A stretch of 64,000 nucleotides of DNA from Asterochloris sp. CNOR1 (GCA_963969365.1 OZ017749.1:1364001-1428000); one strand, 5' to 3'; positions 44,235-56,866 are shown, counted from the first letter of the stretch. The notes: generated by a model from the letters alone, not told the origin. A program made the numbers and translations.

Positions 44235-47200
44235 TCATGAGGACAACATGCCACTGGCTGCCCCAACTGGCTGTGCCTGCTGAAGGCCATCCTGATGATG
44301 GACATCCCTGTACAAACCGTTTGAGTGGATGTAATCAATGATGGCGTCTGGTGTCAGGTACTTGACTGAGTGACCCTGCAGCAGCATGATAGCAGCATGG
44401 CATCTGGGAGTCATTGAAGCTGGCTTAGAGGTGGCCAAGACTTTGCCAGATATGCACTGGAGGGGCCACGCCAGCCTGATGGAACTGCCTTGCATGCCAT
44501 GCAGTGTGCTGACTGCTTGCCAAGATGTGGACACAGCAACTCAGTGTCAGCAGCTAGGCGGCAGGTGCAGGCGAGGCGATGACAGCCTTGGGAGCTGCCT
44601 AGGCTTGTCATGAAGTGCGCTGGCTGGTTACCTTGGCTAACTCATTGCGTACAGATGTGGAGCTGATGCTGCTGGTGACCGGGTCTGTGACAATGTGCAC
44701 CCTGTCACGATGCTGCCACAGCAGGGAGCCCTCCTTCTTCAACAGAGAGGCTGCATCTGTGCTGTCCCTGTGGACAAGAGCAGGACAGTCTCCAGCATGT
44801 GTATAGCACAACACAACTGGTGTCCCTCAGCATGTGCCAACTGGCCAAGTGCCTGTCTGGCAGCTGAGGCTTGCTGTGGGGCACCAGACCCAGAGGCACT
44901 AAGCCTGACTACAGAAATGAAGGTGTCAAGATTGAGTCATCCCAGCTGCTGCCACGGTGAACGGAGTGCGACCCCACATGCTGCAGTAACATCCAACAGG
45001 AAACCCACCTGGCGATGCAGACAACGCCATGCTTCCCCAGGATCTCCTCCACATGCTCAGGAAACCAGACCCCAGGCTTGATGAATGACTCCAGCATGTC
45101 AGCCCCGCACAGCAGCATGGTGGTTGCGCCACCTCTGCTGCCAGGCTCTACATGCTTTGCAGCATCCTGCTCAGGCAGCGCCGGAGGCTTCGGCCGGCGC
45201 TGGGTGTCCTGCACATGGTGCCAGTAATGCTACTGAATTTTTGATCAGCTGGGGTTAGCTGTGAAAAGCAGGTAGGCAGAAGCCCCATAGCCGCGCTGCA
45301 TCCTGGAGAGTCACTGACCTGCACAGGCTCTGCAGGCATTGCCTTGCCACTACGCTGCCTCAATGAGTGATGTTTGAGATCAACAGCTTGAGAACTTGAA
45401 AGCAGCCAAGCGTTGATGCAGACTGCTTGGTGTGCATGCTGCAAGCTGCCTGGCCTGCTTTTGCAGCAGTCTCCATCCTGCACAGCAAGAACACTATGCC
45501 GGGTAAACAGGTGCACTCTCTGTGAGCTAGTTGTGATCCCAGCACAGATGCAGCCAGCCAACCTGCCAGCCAACCTGCCAGCCAGCCTGTTGTGCACGCA
45601 TATGCGCCTTGACAAGACAGCACTGCAACAAAGCTGCAGGCCTGCTCGGCTGACAAGGCGCCCCAGCACAGGCAAACGGTCCTTGCGATGATCTTGCTTG
45701 TGCCTGTACCCAAGCCTACACTCAAACCTGCACTGAAGCAGACGCACTAGGCAGACGAGCTTACCTCACACCAGCAGGCACAGTCACGCAGTCCTTGAGA
45801 GGAGTTGGCGGTTGCCTGCACCCAAGCTTGCACCCAAGCAAGCTCACCTAGCAAGCTATCTGCTGCGCACCAGCAGGCACATTGACACACTCCCTGAGAG
45901 AAGACTGCAGGCGCCTACACCCAAACCAATGGGCAGCCCACTGCGCACCAATGGGCACAGTCATGTGATCACCAAGAGTGCCCTGCCTGAGCCTCCATGT
46001 CAACAAGCCCACCTCACGGGCAGCCTGCTGTGCGCTGTGCCTCGCCTCCAGGTCTGCCAAGTTGTCCAGGAAGCTGCCTGAGCGCAACACGCCCGGCGCG
46101 CGTGTGTTGCTGTCCAGTCCTGACCTGCTTGGCAGGACACGAATCTGCTCCTCACTCCCCCCCGACTCGGCCTCCGGCCTCTGCGCGTGGTCCCCCCGCT
46201 CCCCTCTGTCTGTGTCGCTGCTGGGGGAGCTGTGCAGGGCTGGGGGGCACGAGGGGGCTGCGCTTGCCGCCGCCTGGGCCTGCTCCACCTCTGCAGTAGA
46301 ATCCCAGGCCGGAACGTTGCTGAACGGCGACTCAAGCTTTGAGATGGGGATAGCGGCTGGATGCGAGCTGGCGAAGCGCCGCGCAGCGGCACAGATCCCA
46401 TCTGTGGCCTGTAGCGCTGCTGCTGCCTCGGGTTCTGCCTGGCTTTTAGCGGCAGTGGTGCCACTGCTGCTGCCCTGGGGGCTGGGAGAGCCCTCTGCAG
46501 CGCCCTGCGGAGCAGCAGCAGGCTGGGAGCCATCTGAAGCCGTCTGCTGCGCATGCTGCTGATGAGCTTGGAGCAGGGCGGCCTCCACCCGCCGCAGAAC
46601 GAGCAGGCTGCGCTGAGCCTCCGGCTGGGCGGCCTCCCAGGGATCCACCATCAGGCGGGGGTGGGTGCTTGCGGCTGCGCGACACATCTGCAGGCGGTGC
46701 GCTGCCGGCAGTAGTTCTGGCTTGATGTAGGCATCATTCACTGGGGACATGTAGCCGCCTACCACAAGGATGCCCCGCTGCAGCAGCAGACGGGTGTGAT
46801 CAGTGCCTGCCAGCTGCTGCAGCAAAATGTAGCTGTAGGGAAGCAGAGCCTGCACAAGAATGGCCTGCTGGAGCAGCAGAAGGGGTTGCTCATTGTCAGC
46901 CGCAGGGTTCCCAATCAGCCACCTTGGGCAACCATCATCGGGCCCAAGCAGCCACCATGGGCCACATCTGTTGCTACTACACAACCACCATCTTGCAAAC
47001 CCAATCAGCCACCGTGAGCCACCTCAAGGTGGGCGTAGGTGTCTGATTGCAAGGTGCCGCTGTATTCAGCTGTTGCCGTGCCCATCACAACAATGCCATG
47101 TCTGGATGCACAGCAGCTTGGCTGCAGCTGTGTGCATGCAGACAAACAGAGCCCCGGTGGAGGTGCATTAATGGCGACACAGGCAGCCATTCAACGGCCT

Positions 47201-47859
47201 GACACATGAGATCAGACCATGGACGCAAATGTAATGTGCTGGTGCAGTTCGGGCATCACCACTTTGCTGGTCTTATTCAGGCACTGCCATCCCCCATGGC
47301 CCATGCTCTAGCTTCTGCCAGCCGGTGGCCCAGCCCCACCATTGGGGATAACATGCTTGGGACGCCAAAAGTACTGCCACGACTCACAGTCCCAGCTGTA
47401 GCTGCTGGCAGCCAGCTGCTGTCAACCATGACCCCGCAGCAATGGGTATCCTGTTGAACATATTCTGCTGCTAGACAGTCCCATCCCCACAAGCTTTGTG
47501 GCCAGCTGCCGCATAGCAGGTGAGCCCCATCACCAGGGGCAACAAGCTGGGCGCACCTCTCGCAAGGCCTGGGTGGCCAGGTCAAACATGCGCAGGTGCA
47601 TGATGGTTGGGGGGTTGAAGCTGCCGCAGCTGACGAGCACCACAGGGGAGGGGTGGTCTCCAGGTGCCAGCCAGTCTTCTGCCAGCTTGTCCACAGGCAG
47701 AGGGACGTCCACTGAGCCAGCGCTATCAACCCCGTCTGCCTGGGCTGCGGCAGGGCGGCCATCGCTGCCCCACCATGAGGAAAAGTAGCCCCAAAGGCCT
47801 GCAGGGCGTTTGCAGATCCACACCAGGAGGAGAGGTGAAAAGGCCCCCACAAGCCGCAT
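44235..47859 (-). CDS. NMNAT: Nicotinamide-nucleotide adenylyltransferase with long disordered insert
   Basis: Joins ATP and NMN (or NaMN) to make NAD(H) precursors. Minus-strand exons: about 47859-47557 (VVLVSCGSFNPPTIMHLRMF, DLATQALRE), 46777-46013, 45208-45009 (TMLLCGADMLESFIKPGVWF), 44750-44632 (LLWQHRDRVHIV, then SSISSTSVRNELAK) and 44375-44235 (GHSVKYLTPDAIIDYIHSNG, LY). The GxFNPxTxxHL nucleotide-binding motif, GGYMSPVNDAY, the LLCGAD motif and ISSTxxR are all present. The second exon carries, after SPVNDAYIKPELLPAAHRLQ and a conserved W-E segment, roughly 200 Ala/Ser/Pro/Gln-rich residues not found in typical NMNATs. The start is uncertain: the frame is open to an ATG-type start at 47859, but a further 5' exon is possible. 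Its donor at 46013 is followed by an unusual donor repeat array. Confidence 0.9.
45540..45592 (+). repeat. CCAGCCAA/CCTGCCAG simple repeat
   Basis: Short tandem repeat of about 12 bp (AGCCAACCTGCC) in three to four copies inside the NMNAT intron. Confidence 0.8.
45760..46040 (-). repeat. Four-copy donor-spanning tandem array (period about 83 bp)
   Basis: Minus-strand donor-like boundaries occur at 46012/46013 (genuine, GTGAG|GTGGGCTTG), 45926 (CCATTG|GTTTGG), 45847 (GCTAG|GTGAGCTTG) and 45764 (GTGAG|GTAAGCTCG). Spacings are 86, 79 and 83 bp. Each unit also repeats the exon tail as a GTGCGCAG-like string and carries TGTGCC or GTGCCTGCTGG about 20-30 bp before the boundary. Two or three of the copies would make acceptable 5' splice sites. 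Confidence 0.8.
46905..47020 (+). repeat. 33-bp minisatellite in NMNAT intron
   Basis: CCCAATCAGCCACC (46911), CCCAAGCAGCCACC (46944), ACAACCACCATC (about 46980) and CCCAATCAGCCACC (47001) form three to four degenerate units, the first two 33 bp apart. Confidence 0.7.
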
Positions 47860-48592
47860 GCATGAGGCACACGGAGGGGGACGTCATCAAGCAGCATGTG
47901 CAGCACTGGTGCTAGCTGCATGGGCAAAGCAGACCGCCAAGCTGTGTGTCAAAGCGCCACTGCCTGGCAGGCACTGACCAGAGAACGGGCTCCTGTGCAA
48001 TGCTGGCTTGCCTGTGTCAGCTGCCATGCCAAGCGGAGGGCCGCAGCTGGCCCTTCCAGGCTGGATCTGTTTCGACGCCATTCTCAGAGCAAAGCGTCTC
48101 CTGACCCCAGATGGCACTCTATGCTGGATCCTATGGTGCATAAGACTTCACCCCACCTCATCCAAAGTCAGATCCATGTCAGTCTCCTGCCACAACCCAC
48201 TTGAGTGTCAAGACTGTCTCGATTTGGCCTACAGAACAGCTGCCACATCACTACAGCAATGCTGAGGTACCAAATCAGACCAGTATGCATTTGTCACCTA
48301 CTCTGCCTGGCTGCTCTGTCAAAGGGAGCTGAGGTCCCAACCGCTTGTGGAGAAGGAAACTGGAAATGACTCTAGGGTGAGCAGCTGGCAGTTGGAGGGT
48401 GTTCCCGGACCGGAACAGTGCATCCCATTCTTCGTGCCGTCCCTCCCCATGGTGCACAGACGGCTTCTTTGTGAAGAGGTTGAGATCAGCTCCTAAATGT
48501 TGCCAACAGCCAGAGTGAGCTTGATGACAGGAGGCCAATGGAGCTGCTCCAGCCCCTGACAACATACAAGCCAGCTGCCTGTCCCAGACTTG
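47860..48592. other. Divergent promoter region (NMNAT / glycosyltransferase-like gene)
   Basis: The two flanking genes are transcribed away from each other. No conserved coding sequence seen in either strand. A missing first exon of NMNAT may lie near 47900-48150. No specific promoter element could be assigned. Confidence 0.4.
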
Positions 48593-51500
48593 ATGGCACG
48601 CCAGATACTGCCCGCCACAATCAGGCAGCGGCAGTCACCATTGGCAGGCCTTACCTGGAACAGGGGCCTCCCTGTTATAGCTGTGCTTGGCGTGGCCTGC
48701 TTACTCCTGCTCGTGCTGAGTGGGGACATCAAGTCTTGGATCAAAGCGCCACTCAGCAGCCCTAATGCCAGGAACTTGAGTGAGGCGCTATACAGGTCAG
48801 TTTGCAGAGCCTGCAGTAGGCCAGCAGCTGATTGAGGTGCTCAAAAGTCCTGCATGTTCACCAGCCTGCAGACCACTGCTGTCGTGGCCACACAGAGTTG
48901 ACAAACTTGCCCGCTGCAGCAGCCTGCCATCGATGCCAGCACTGCCCTCCTAAGCTGCTGCATGCCAGGCGATCACAGGCAAATTGCCGTTCCCCTCCTC
49001 CTGAGCCCTTGCCGCCACTGCCTGCAGCCATACCAGCCCCAGCAGCAAGGGGGCAGCCCTCGCCTCAGATAGTACAGGCGACGACACCCTAGTGCTCTAC
49101 CTGTATGACAACTCTGACCCTGTGTACAGCGATAACTTCCGGTTCTTCCTCCAAGAAGGAGTGGCAGCCCTCGATGGCTGCCAGTACATCATCGTGGTGC
49201 CAGACGCACTGCTCAAGGGCAAGGTGAGCACCTTTGCGGCACTAGTACCCAAGCTTTCTACCATCTCGTTGCAGTGCTATGAGACGCTGTCTCAGAAGGG
49301 GTCAGGCCTGCGCCGAAGAGGTGGCTAAGGGGTATTGGCAGGGTGCCACAATTTGGAATGAGCGCAAACGTTCCTGATGAGCTGGAAGCCTGCCTGGTTG
49401 ATGAGGGCAGCACCCTCCACCAGTGTGAAGCCAGGGGCATTGCTCTAGAGCAGAGTCAGTGCATCAATGTACTCCAGTGTGGAGTGTTCCAAGTGTGGCG
49501 CGGGGGGCTCTGCAGAAAGGCAAGGTGGGCACATCTGCAGGAGATTCTGACTGCTTGGTGGTTTGTGAAGCCAGCACCATTCTCGTGCTGGGGGCTTTGC
49601 TTCTGGCCTGAGGGAGGCACTAGCGTGCTCCACTGTGGGGCTGCCGTCTATGCTCACAGGCAGGATGGCTGCCACACCCTGCCTGCACAGCCTGGCGCTG
49701 CCACAGCTCAGCTGCCTATACTGCATCTAGAGCACCTCTCCATTGACGCGCAGCCAGTGGCGAAAGGCAAGGCGCCCCTTGCTCTCCTGTTTGTGTATGC
49801 TCAGGCCCCACCACAGCTACTGAGCAGCAGTTTCCCCTGCCTCGTCCCTGCAGCACCTGCCCAAGCTGCCAGAGAACGCCAAGTTCTTTCCGGTGGACCC
49901 AGCCGCGTGCCACTTTGGCATGGGCACCTTTGGGCTGGTGCTCAAGTCTGAGAAGATCAGCGACAACTCCTTCAAGCACTTCATTTTTGCCAGCAGCCGC
50001 GCGAGGGGGCCCTTCATGGCGCCCTACCTCCAAGTGAGCTGTGCTCAGGTGCCTGCAGGGCTGTGGGAGCATGACTACTTGCCTGCAGGGCTTTGAGCAT
50101 CTGCAGCACTTACATTTGTCCAAGTACAGGGGTGGGGTCCAAGCAGCAACTGTGCCAGCAGCTGTAGCGCATGTGCAAAGGTCTGGCATACACCTTGCCT
50201 GTGTGTTGTGCACTCATGGGTGACCAGCCTGGGCATCCTGTGCTCCTGACCGCCCTCCTACCATTGCATGCAAGCTGCAGCCTCTCAGCAACAGCTCAGG
50301 TGCTTGGAAGTGCTGCTGCACACCGCCATGTTGATCCCTCACACTTGCTTGAACGACAGCCTGCCAAGGTGCGGCTTGTGCTGCAGCAGAGCACCCTGCC
50401 TGCTCAATCAGCTGCCGGCTTAGGCTTGCCAGTGGCTGTGCAGAGCACCATGCACTGGACCCGCCTGTTCACGCGCCTGCTGAATGACGACGTCAAGCTG
50501 GTGGGGCCTACTGTGAGCTGCCAGAATGTCCTTCACGGTGTGGACCCTTCGCTCACAGTCAACCTGACGTCTGTGCCACACGTGCAGTTCACTGCCATGG
50601 CCACTGACCAGGTCAGTGGGGTCCTTTCTGTTTGAGTGGCTGCTTGAACAGAGCTGATGCAGGCACCATAAAGCATCTGCTGCCATGCGCAGTCTGGCAG
50701 GCATGGCCTCTTGACAAGAGCATGCAGGTTTTTGCTTGGTGGGGCAAAGGCTTGTGAGGCCGTCTGCCTTCTGTCGCTCAAGTGTCTTGCTCTTGCCAGC
50801 AAAGCTGACTCTTGAGCTATGTAAGTAGGCAGAACAGGCTGATCGTCTGACACACTGCCCACCACCTGCAAGGTCATCTAGATCCCTGCAGCAGTGATAG
50901 TGCGGTGGTGTCACCTTGACACGGGCCTGCAGTCACCAGCGTGACAGTCACCAGCTTGTCACTGCCTCTGCTGCAGGAGGGCTTCAGGTTGATGCAGCAG
51001 CAGCGCACCATCTTTGAGTGCCGCCATGCAGCCTGGGAGGACGAGTACTGGAGCGTCATGCAGGCCTCCCATGTCATGGTGAACAGCAGCCACAACCTGG
51101 CTGCCTTCATGGCGCGCTACCAGGGGGTGGACTGGCGCAACACCAAGAACTGGGACTGCAACTCCAGGTGGGGGCCTAGCTGGTCTGGCTACCAGCACAG
51201 CGGCCTTGGTGGCGCGTACCCCACACAAGCTTGTCCGGCAGTTGACATGCACGACTCACCTACAGAGACATCACAGCTGGGGTGTCTGCTAGAGACCACC
51301 TCTGCAGGTGGCCTGTGCTTGCCAGTCAAAGTCACATTTGTGTCCCAGGCAAACCTCCACCCCTGCACTGCTGCTGCAGGCTAAATCCTGTGGGAGAGTT
51401 CTTTTATGACGGCTCCACCATCACCCCTTTTGAGGTCATGTTCGTGACCATGAACAGCATGATTGTGGAGAACAACTGGTCCTTCGCTCGTCAGGCCTTC

Positions 51501-52147
51501 CTGTACCAGAACTGGATGTCAGCCCAGGTAGGTGGTGCCATGGCAGAAGGTGCCCAGACTGCAGTCGTTGTACGGGTGCTCTGGCGTGCAGGGCACTGTT
51601 GCTGCTCGGGACACCACAGCACCCCGAGGGTGCTCAGCTGCCTGCCTTTAGGGGTGCTGCATTGGCATTGAGCACGTCGCTCTCTGCACCAGCATCTGCA
51701 TAGCCTTTGTCTCTGCCATCTGTGCAGTTTTCAGCAGGGCATCCGCTGCCGCCTGCCTACTTTGCATGAACAGTTGCGCTGCCTGTTCTTCTGAGTGACT
51801 CAGCCTTCTTGCAGCCAGTTGCCACAAGTAAGCCAGTCCACGCAGGCTTTGCTGCTGGCCTATCCTCTGCCACACAAGCCTCTGCACCCGAATTGATGTG
51901 ATCGCTTGCCATGCAGGACACAGACACCCTGGACGTGAACACCAACTTCTGGGTGACAGATCCCTGGTCCATCAAGCATCAGCGCATTGCCTACATGCAG
52001 TCCCGGGGCCCCGGCTGCTTTGACCACCGCTATTACCTAAAAAAGAACCCTGACCTGGCAGTGCTCAAAACTGTGCTGGAGCTGTGGGATCACTTTGTGA
52101 TGCTGGGGCAGTTTGAGGGGCGGTCTTACAGGTCAGCGCTGCTGTGA
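48593..52147 (+). CDS. Type II membrane glycosyltransferase-like protein
   Basis: Exons: 48593-48794, about 49072-49223, 49854-50033, 50444-50611, 50977-51168, 51380-51528 and 51917-52147. The N terminus has a short basic cytosolic segment followed by one membrane anchor (LPVIAVLGVACLLLLVLSGD), the layout of Golgi glycosyltransferases. The lumenal part has TLVLYLYDNSDPVYSDNFRF, then HFGMGTFGLVL and HFIFASSRARGPFMAPYLQ, a motif like the N-S-S-x-R-G-P-F block of a family of algal, plant and bacterial glycosyltransferase-like proteins. KLVGPTVSC and HVQFTAMATDQ follow. The C terminus ends with YYLKKNPDLAVL and HFVMLGQFEGRSYR, resembling NPDL...HF...G..EGR modules of bacterial surface proteins. 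I can state a Golgi sugar-transferase-like role but no donor or acceptor. Confidence 0.65.
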
Positions 52148-53506
52148 GTTGTGATGCTGAGTAAAACGGCTGCTGTCCTGGCCCAAAGCTAGATGCTGTC
52201 TTCAGCAGAAGACTGCTGCCGCCACAGTTGTGCATGCTGCATAATGCCACCAGCTGAGAGCAGCCTCCCACCATGGCTGCAGATGGTCCTGCGATGACGA
52301 TCGTAAACTGCCCTTTTGAGGGCACAGGTTCAGCTCAATCTAGTCAGGACAATGCAGCTTGACTTTGACTACTGAATTGACGGGCTGTCCTGCGTGGCTC
52401 AAGACTGCCTGTGCTTGACGTAGTTGAAGATAGAAGCCGCACTAAGCAAGCGGGAAACCTGGCATTGACTTTACAGTGTACTAGTTTAATTTAGACTCAT
52501 GAGGCTGGTCAAGAAAAAGTAGTCTGGAGCGGGTCAGCGTGGTCCTGCAGCCCATGCAGCTCATCTGGATCGCAGCTACCTGTTTGTGGAAGCTGGGAAC
52601 TAGGCCTGTCCTGGCGAAGGATGCAGGCGGGACCTTGTTGTATTGCATGCATTCCTTGACTCATCAAGCTGGCAAACGGTTTCAGCTCCTGCAGGCGGTA
52701 AATTGGACCCTCAATCATTTTTGGAACAGCACTGCAACGCTGTCAAAGCAGATCATGCCTTTGCGGTGAGGCGTGGTACTGTGCATTGTGCTTGCACCAT
52801 CCGACATGGCAGAGAGTCGGTCAGAAGGCAGCAATGCGGCCATAAGCACACAGTGGCCCTGAATGCTCAGCTCTAGGCAGCTGGCACGCCCCACTGCGAT
52901 GAGCCATGTGACTGCTGTTCATCTGCGATGCATTTGCCTGCAGCTATTCCTGTCCCTGCCTCACAATCAGCATTGCTGAGCACATGAAGAGGATTCACAG
53001 AGTGTCTGACGCCTGCACGTCCAGCAATCACCTGCAATGTCAGCCCTCAGCATAGCTATCCATAGGAAGCATGACAGGCCTCCTTGCCTGCACTCCATCA
53101 TGTCTGGCCGGCATTGGCCTCGACAGCACTGGCAATAGTCTGTGCTCCGCCATCAGCCATCGTCTTGAACAATTTGCAACCTCTCCCTGCATGTGCCCCT
53201 GGGCAGGCTGACTGGAGCTGCTCTGGCTGGCCAGCAGTGCTGCAGGAAGACATTCATGCCAGTCCACAGGCAGCAGCCATCAGTTGCAACCAGCATGCTG
53301 TCCAGATGGCCACCTGTACCTGCAGGCCTTTACTTGTGTGGCTTGAGGGCTGCACAGCTGATGTGCAAAGCACCTGTAGCTACACAACACCACTCAGTCT
53401 GACCTGTTGCCATGGGGGCTGCTCATTTGGTCCATGCGCTGCATGCACCTGCCTCCAGACAGGCCGACTCCTTCCTGCCTGACTTGCGGTGCCCTATGCT
53501 GCGCAG
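52148..53506. other. Intergenic or 5' part of the GT90-like gene
   Basis: The N terminus of the next gene must lie here, but I could not fix its first exons. An AT-richer patch at 52350-52520 may be the promoter. No other gene supported. Confidence 0.35.
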
Positions 53507-56500
53507 GTGGACGAGTGGCTGCACCCCTTCCGTCCCTCCCTCAGCGCGCGCGACATTGTGACCTTCAAGCACCCAGAGTGGTGGTCAGCCACTCATGACG
53601 GGCATGCCAGGCTGCCCCTGTTGTTCAGCCTGGGCGGCCAGCTGCATTTGCACCCCACCATAGCAGAGACGCCAGATGGCCTCATTGTGGAAGCCAACAA
53701 CTACACGGTGAGACTCTGTACACCAGCCGGGGGATTAGCCTTTGGGTTGCGCAGGTCAGTGAGCAGGCTGTGCTGAAGAACCAGCAGGCGCCACTCCAGA
53801 ACAGCTTGGCACGGCTTAGACATGCACTCGGCTGGCATGTCCCTGCAGCCACACGAGCAGAGGACACCAGTCTGGCTCCAGTGATCTGCTTGCTTGTGCC
53901 TGCATGGCTGAGGCCTGCAAGGAGCCAGCCCTGGCGCCTGCTGCAGCTTGGGCAGCTCATGTCTGAGTGTTTGCCGGGGGTGCTGTGAGGCTCAGTGGCA
54001 GACCCTGGCTCTTTGCGCTTCACAGCTGCAGAGCATATGTCGGGCGCAGCGTGCCATGTTGCTGAAGCCAGCTGCAAGCTGTGATGCATGTTGCTGCACG
54101 ATGGGCAGCTGCTGTGACGGCACTGCTTGACCTGTGCGGCAATACTTGCACTGCGCCAGCTTGAACTCCCTGCTGCCTCTCAAAAATTGTAGTGCACTTC
54201 AGGGAAGGGGCAACATGGGCTGGTTCCACATCAATGTCCTGAACGAAGTCATGGAGCAGGTGGCCTTTGACGACTTTGTCTTGGCATCAAGCCCGTGTGA
54301 GTCAGCCAGCTTGGCACCTCACAACTTGTGCAGCCAGATCTTCAAGGCATGGTGCAGCTGCCTGCTCAGCCAAGCTGTGGCCAGCAAGTGCCAGCAAGCC
54401 ACATGACTCTGTGCTGGCTGCCAACTGATGTGACAAATCATTTGTGGCAGATGGCCCTGCCTGTGCAGCTGGTCACGTGGCACAGTATGGCTGCGTAAGA
54501 GACCAGGCCTGCAGCTGCATGCAGTTTTGGCATGCCACAGCCTTCACAGCTGCATACAGTTTTGATGTGAAGGCTGTGCTTGCAGATGCGATGCCTATGA
54601 TGGGACATCTCCAGCCAAAATTCCCCTACCTGTCCTGCTGCAACCGGCGAGGGTTCACCTCCACGCTTCTAATACCCTCAGATCTGAGGCCTGCTCAGTT
54701 TCTGGAGCAGCCCCTGAGGTCTGGTGCTGACGACGCCCGTGATCCGCGAGCCATTTTCCTGGGCAGCCCCACAGGTGACTTGGCTGCAGGCGCTAGACAG
54801 TTGCAAGACCTCTCTGTGGCTGAGGCCACTGCCCCAGGACCCGCTGCTGGCGTGCGGCTGATTGCATTCATGAGGAAAGACAGGAGAGCCAAACACTGCC
54901 CTGCCTATCGCCACAGCTGCCGTCGGTGTGCAGCATGTTGACGATGCGCCTGGCATGTGCCCATGCAAGATGCTTGTGACCTGGCAAGCTGCGTGCTGCA
55001 GCTGCATGGCAGGGGGCAGGCAGGGGTCGGTGCCCAGGTGAGGTGGTGCCAAATCCACTCTGCCTGCATGCTGCAAGCTGGAGTGGAGCTGATGAACGCC
55101 ATGGCCCCCATCAGGCTGCCTGCTGCTGTGATGTGTGTTGTGCCAGCACTGCAGAGCGCTGCACTCATTCGTTCAGTGCTGCTGCAGGCTGGGAGAATGG
55201 GAAGCGGCGAGCGGTCTGTCGGGCCGGTGCTGCGCATCCCGATGCCCTGTGAGTGTCTGCTGCTCAGCACACTCAATGCATACTTTAGGACGCTCTCCCA
55301 CACCTGCTGGCAGTCGCTGCTTTACCTACAATGGCACAGCTGGCAGTTATACGTTGATGGACTACCACTCAAACACAAGGGTTCGCCTTGAGTTGGTCCT
55401 TCTGCATTGCTGGGGGTGAGGCCAGCACTGCTCCACTATCAGCAGCTGGTGCCTAAGCAGTGTCATCTGCAAACACATGGGGCGCCATCTTGCCCATCGG
55501 CTGAGGCAGCCAGCATGCAGTGTCATCCGCAGACACAGGGGCGCAACCACAGCCAACACCCAATCTGACTCACCCTGCCTGGCCTGCTAGGTACACTGGC
55601 ATCACCACATCCCATATTGACGGGAGGACCGTGGACAGAGAAGAGGCCAAGCTATTTGTCAAGGAGGGGCAGACACTGCAGTGGCAGGTGGACCACTTCC
55701 AGCACATTGTGAGTACGCAGGACCATTCAAAGATCAAGCAACCTCAAATGGGAAAAGGCAGCTACCGCAGGGGCAGCTGCACGACTTCCACCGCATGGCG
55801 AGTCTTTAGCACTAATCAAATGAGGGCATCTTACTAATGGGCAGCTGGGCGCCTACTGCAAAGCGCCAGCCTGGTGTTCCGTTCTTGCGGGCTCTGGGGT
55901 GGACCACGTTAGCACATTGTGTGTCCAGCACCTCGTGCCACAGACTGAGCTGCCTGCAACATATGGCACAGGCTGCTGAGTCTTCTGTCCTGACTGACAG
56001 GTCCAGTGTTGGCCTGCATGGCGCATTCAGAAGCCTTCCCTGTAGCTGCGCATTCCTGGCAGGATGGAGCGATGTCAAGGCTGTGCAGACCAGCAAACGC
56101 AGGCTGAGCTGTGCATTCAGGCCGCGCCTGGGCCATGGTTGGGCAGCATGCTATGCTGCATTGAAAGCAGCCTACTGGGTCCAGGGCCTGAAGCACTTGC
56201 CGCCTGCTGCAGATCTATGCAGATGGGCACTGTGGGGCACTGCGCCAACGCGACTTGCTGAGCTCAGATGCCACCGTGCTATCCCTCATCAGCCTGCATG
56301 AGATGTGGTTCACCCCTCTGCTGCTGCCGTGGTGAGCTGCCGTCCCTCTCAAGATTAGTGGCACTGTTGCTGGGCTACCCTGGCTGTGAACCCTACATAT
56401 GAGAACACTCTTCCTGAACCAGGCAATTGCTGCTTGCCGTCTCCGGTAGGATGCCTGTGCTGAGCCAGGCTGGCAGCTCTTGTGGTGCCCTCAGCTGCTC

Positions 56501-56866
56501 GCGGCCACGAACGGATCCGTTTCTTTTTGCATGCGATGGCGGCTGGTGTCCGCGAAATTGATGTGACCCATGGCTGCTCTCTGCAGGACTCATCATGTAC
56601 CTGTCCATTACGAGCCTGAAATGTGGCCAGAGGGAAGCAATCTGTATGAGGCGTGGATCTGGGCCTCGCAGCACCCAGCCGAGGCAGCCATGATAGTGGG
56701 CAGCGCACGAGCCTTTTCTCAGCTCCATTTCACTCGGCTGGGGCAGACCTGTTACGTGGTGCATCTGCTGCATGAGTACAGTAAGCTGATGAGCGACAGA
56801 GCTCAAATCCCAGCGCTGCTTCATTACAACAGGCCCAGCACTCTAACAGGGCCCCCCATACCCTGA
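53507..56866 (+). CDS. GT90/CAP10-like glycosyltransferase, 5' exons not resolved
   Basis: Conserved exons: 53507-53706 (VDEWLHPFRPSLSARDIVTF, KHPEWWSATHDGHARLPLLF), 54203-54294 (GNMGWFHINVLNEVMEQVAF), about 54585-54770 (CNRRGFTSTLLIPSDLRP), about 55185-55250, 55591-55708, 56213-56331 (IYADGHCGALRQRDLLSSD, HEMWFTPLLLPW) and 56587-56866 (THHVPVHYEPEMWPEGSNLY, then VGSARAFSQLHF and CYVVHLLHEYSKLM). The D-G-x-x-x-x-x-R...LL.S pattern, the P-W-x-H-x-V-P-V segment and the EYSKL tail are the GT90 (CAP10/protein O-glucosyl- or xylosyltransferase) signature. Known GT90 enzymes use UDP-xylose or UDP-glucose in the secretory pathway. That fits the UXS, UGD and transporter genes upstream. The link of the first two exons to this protein is by position and frame. 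Confidence 0.68.
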
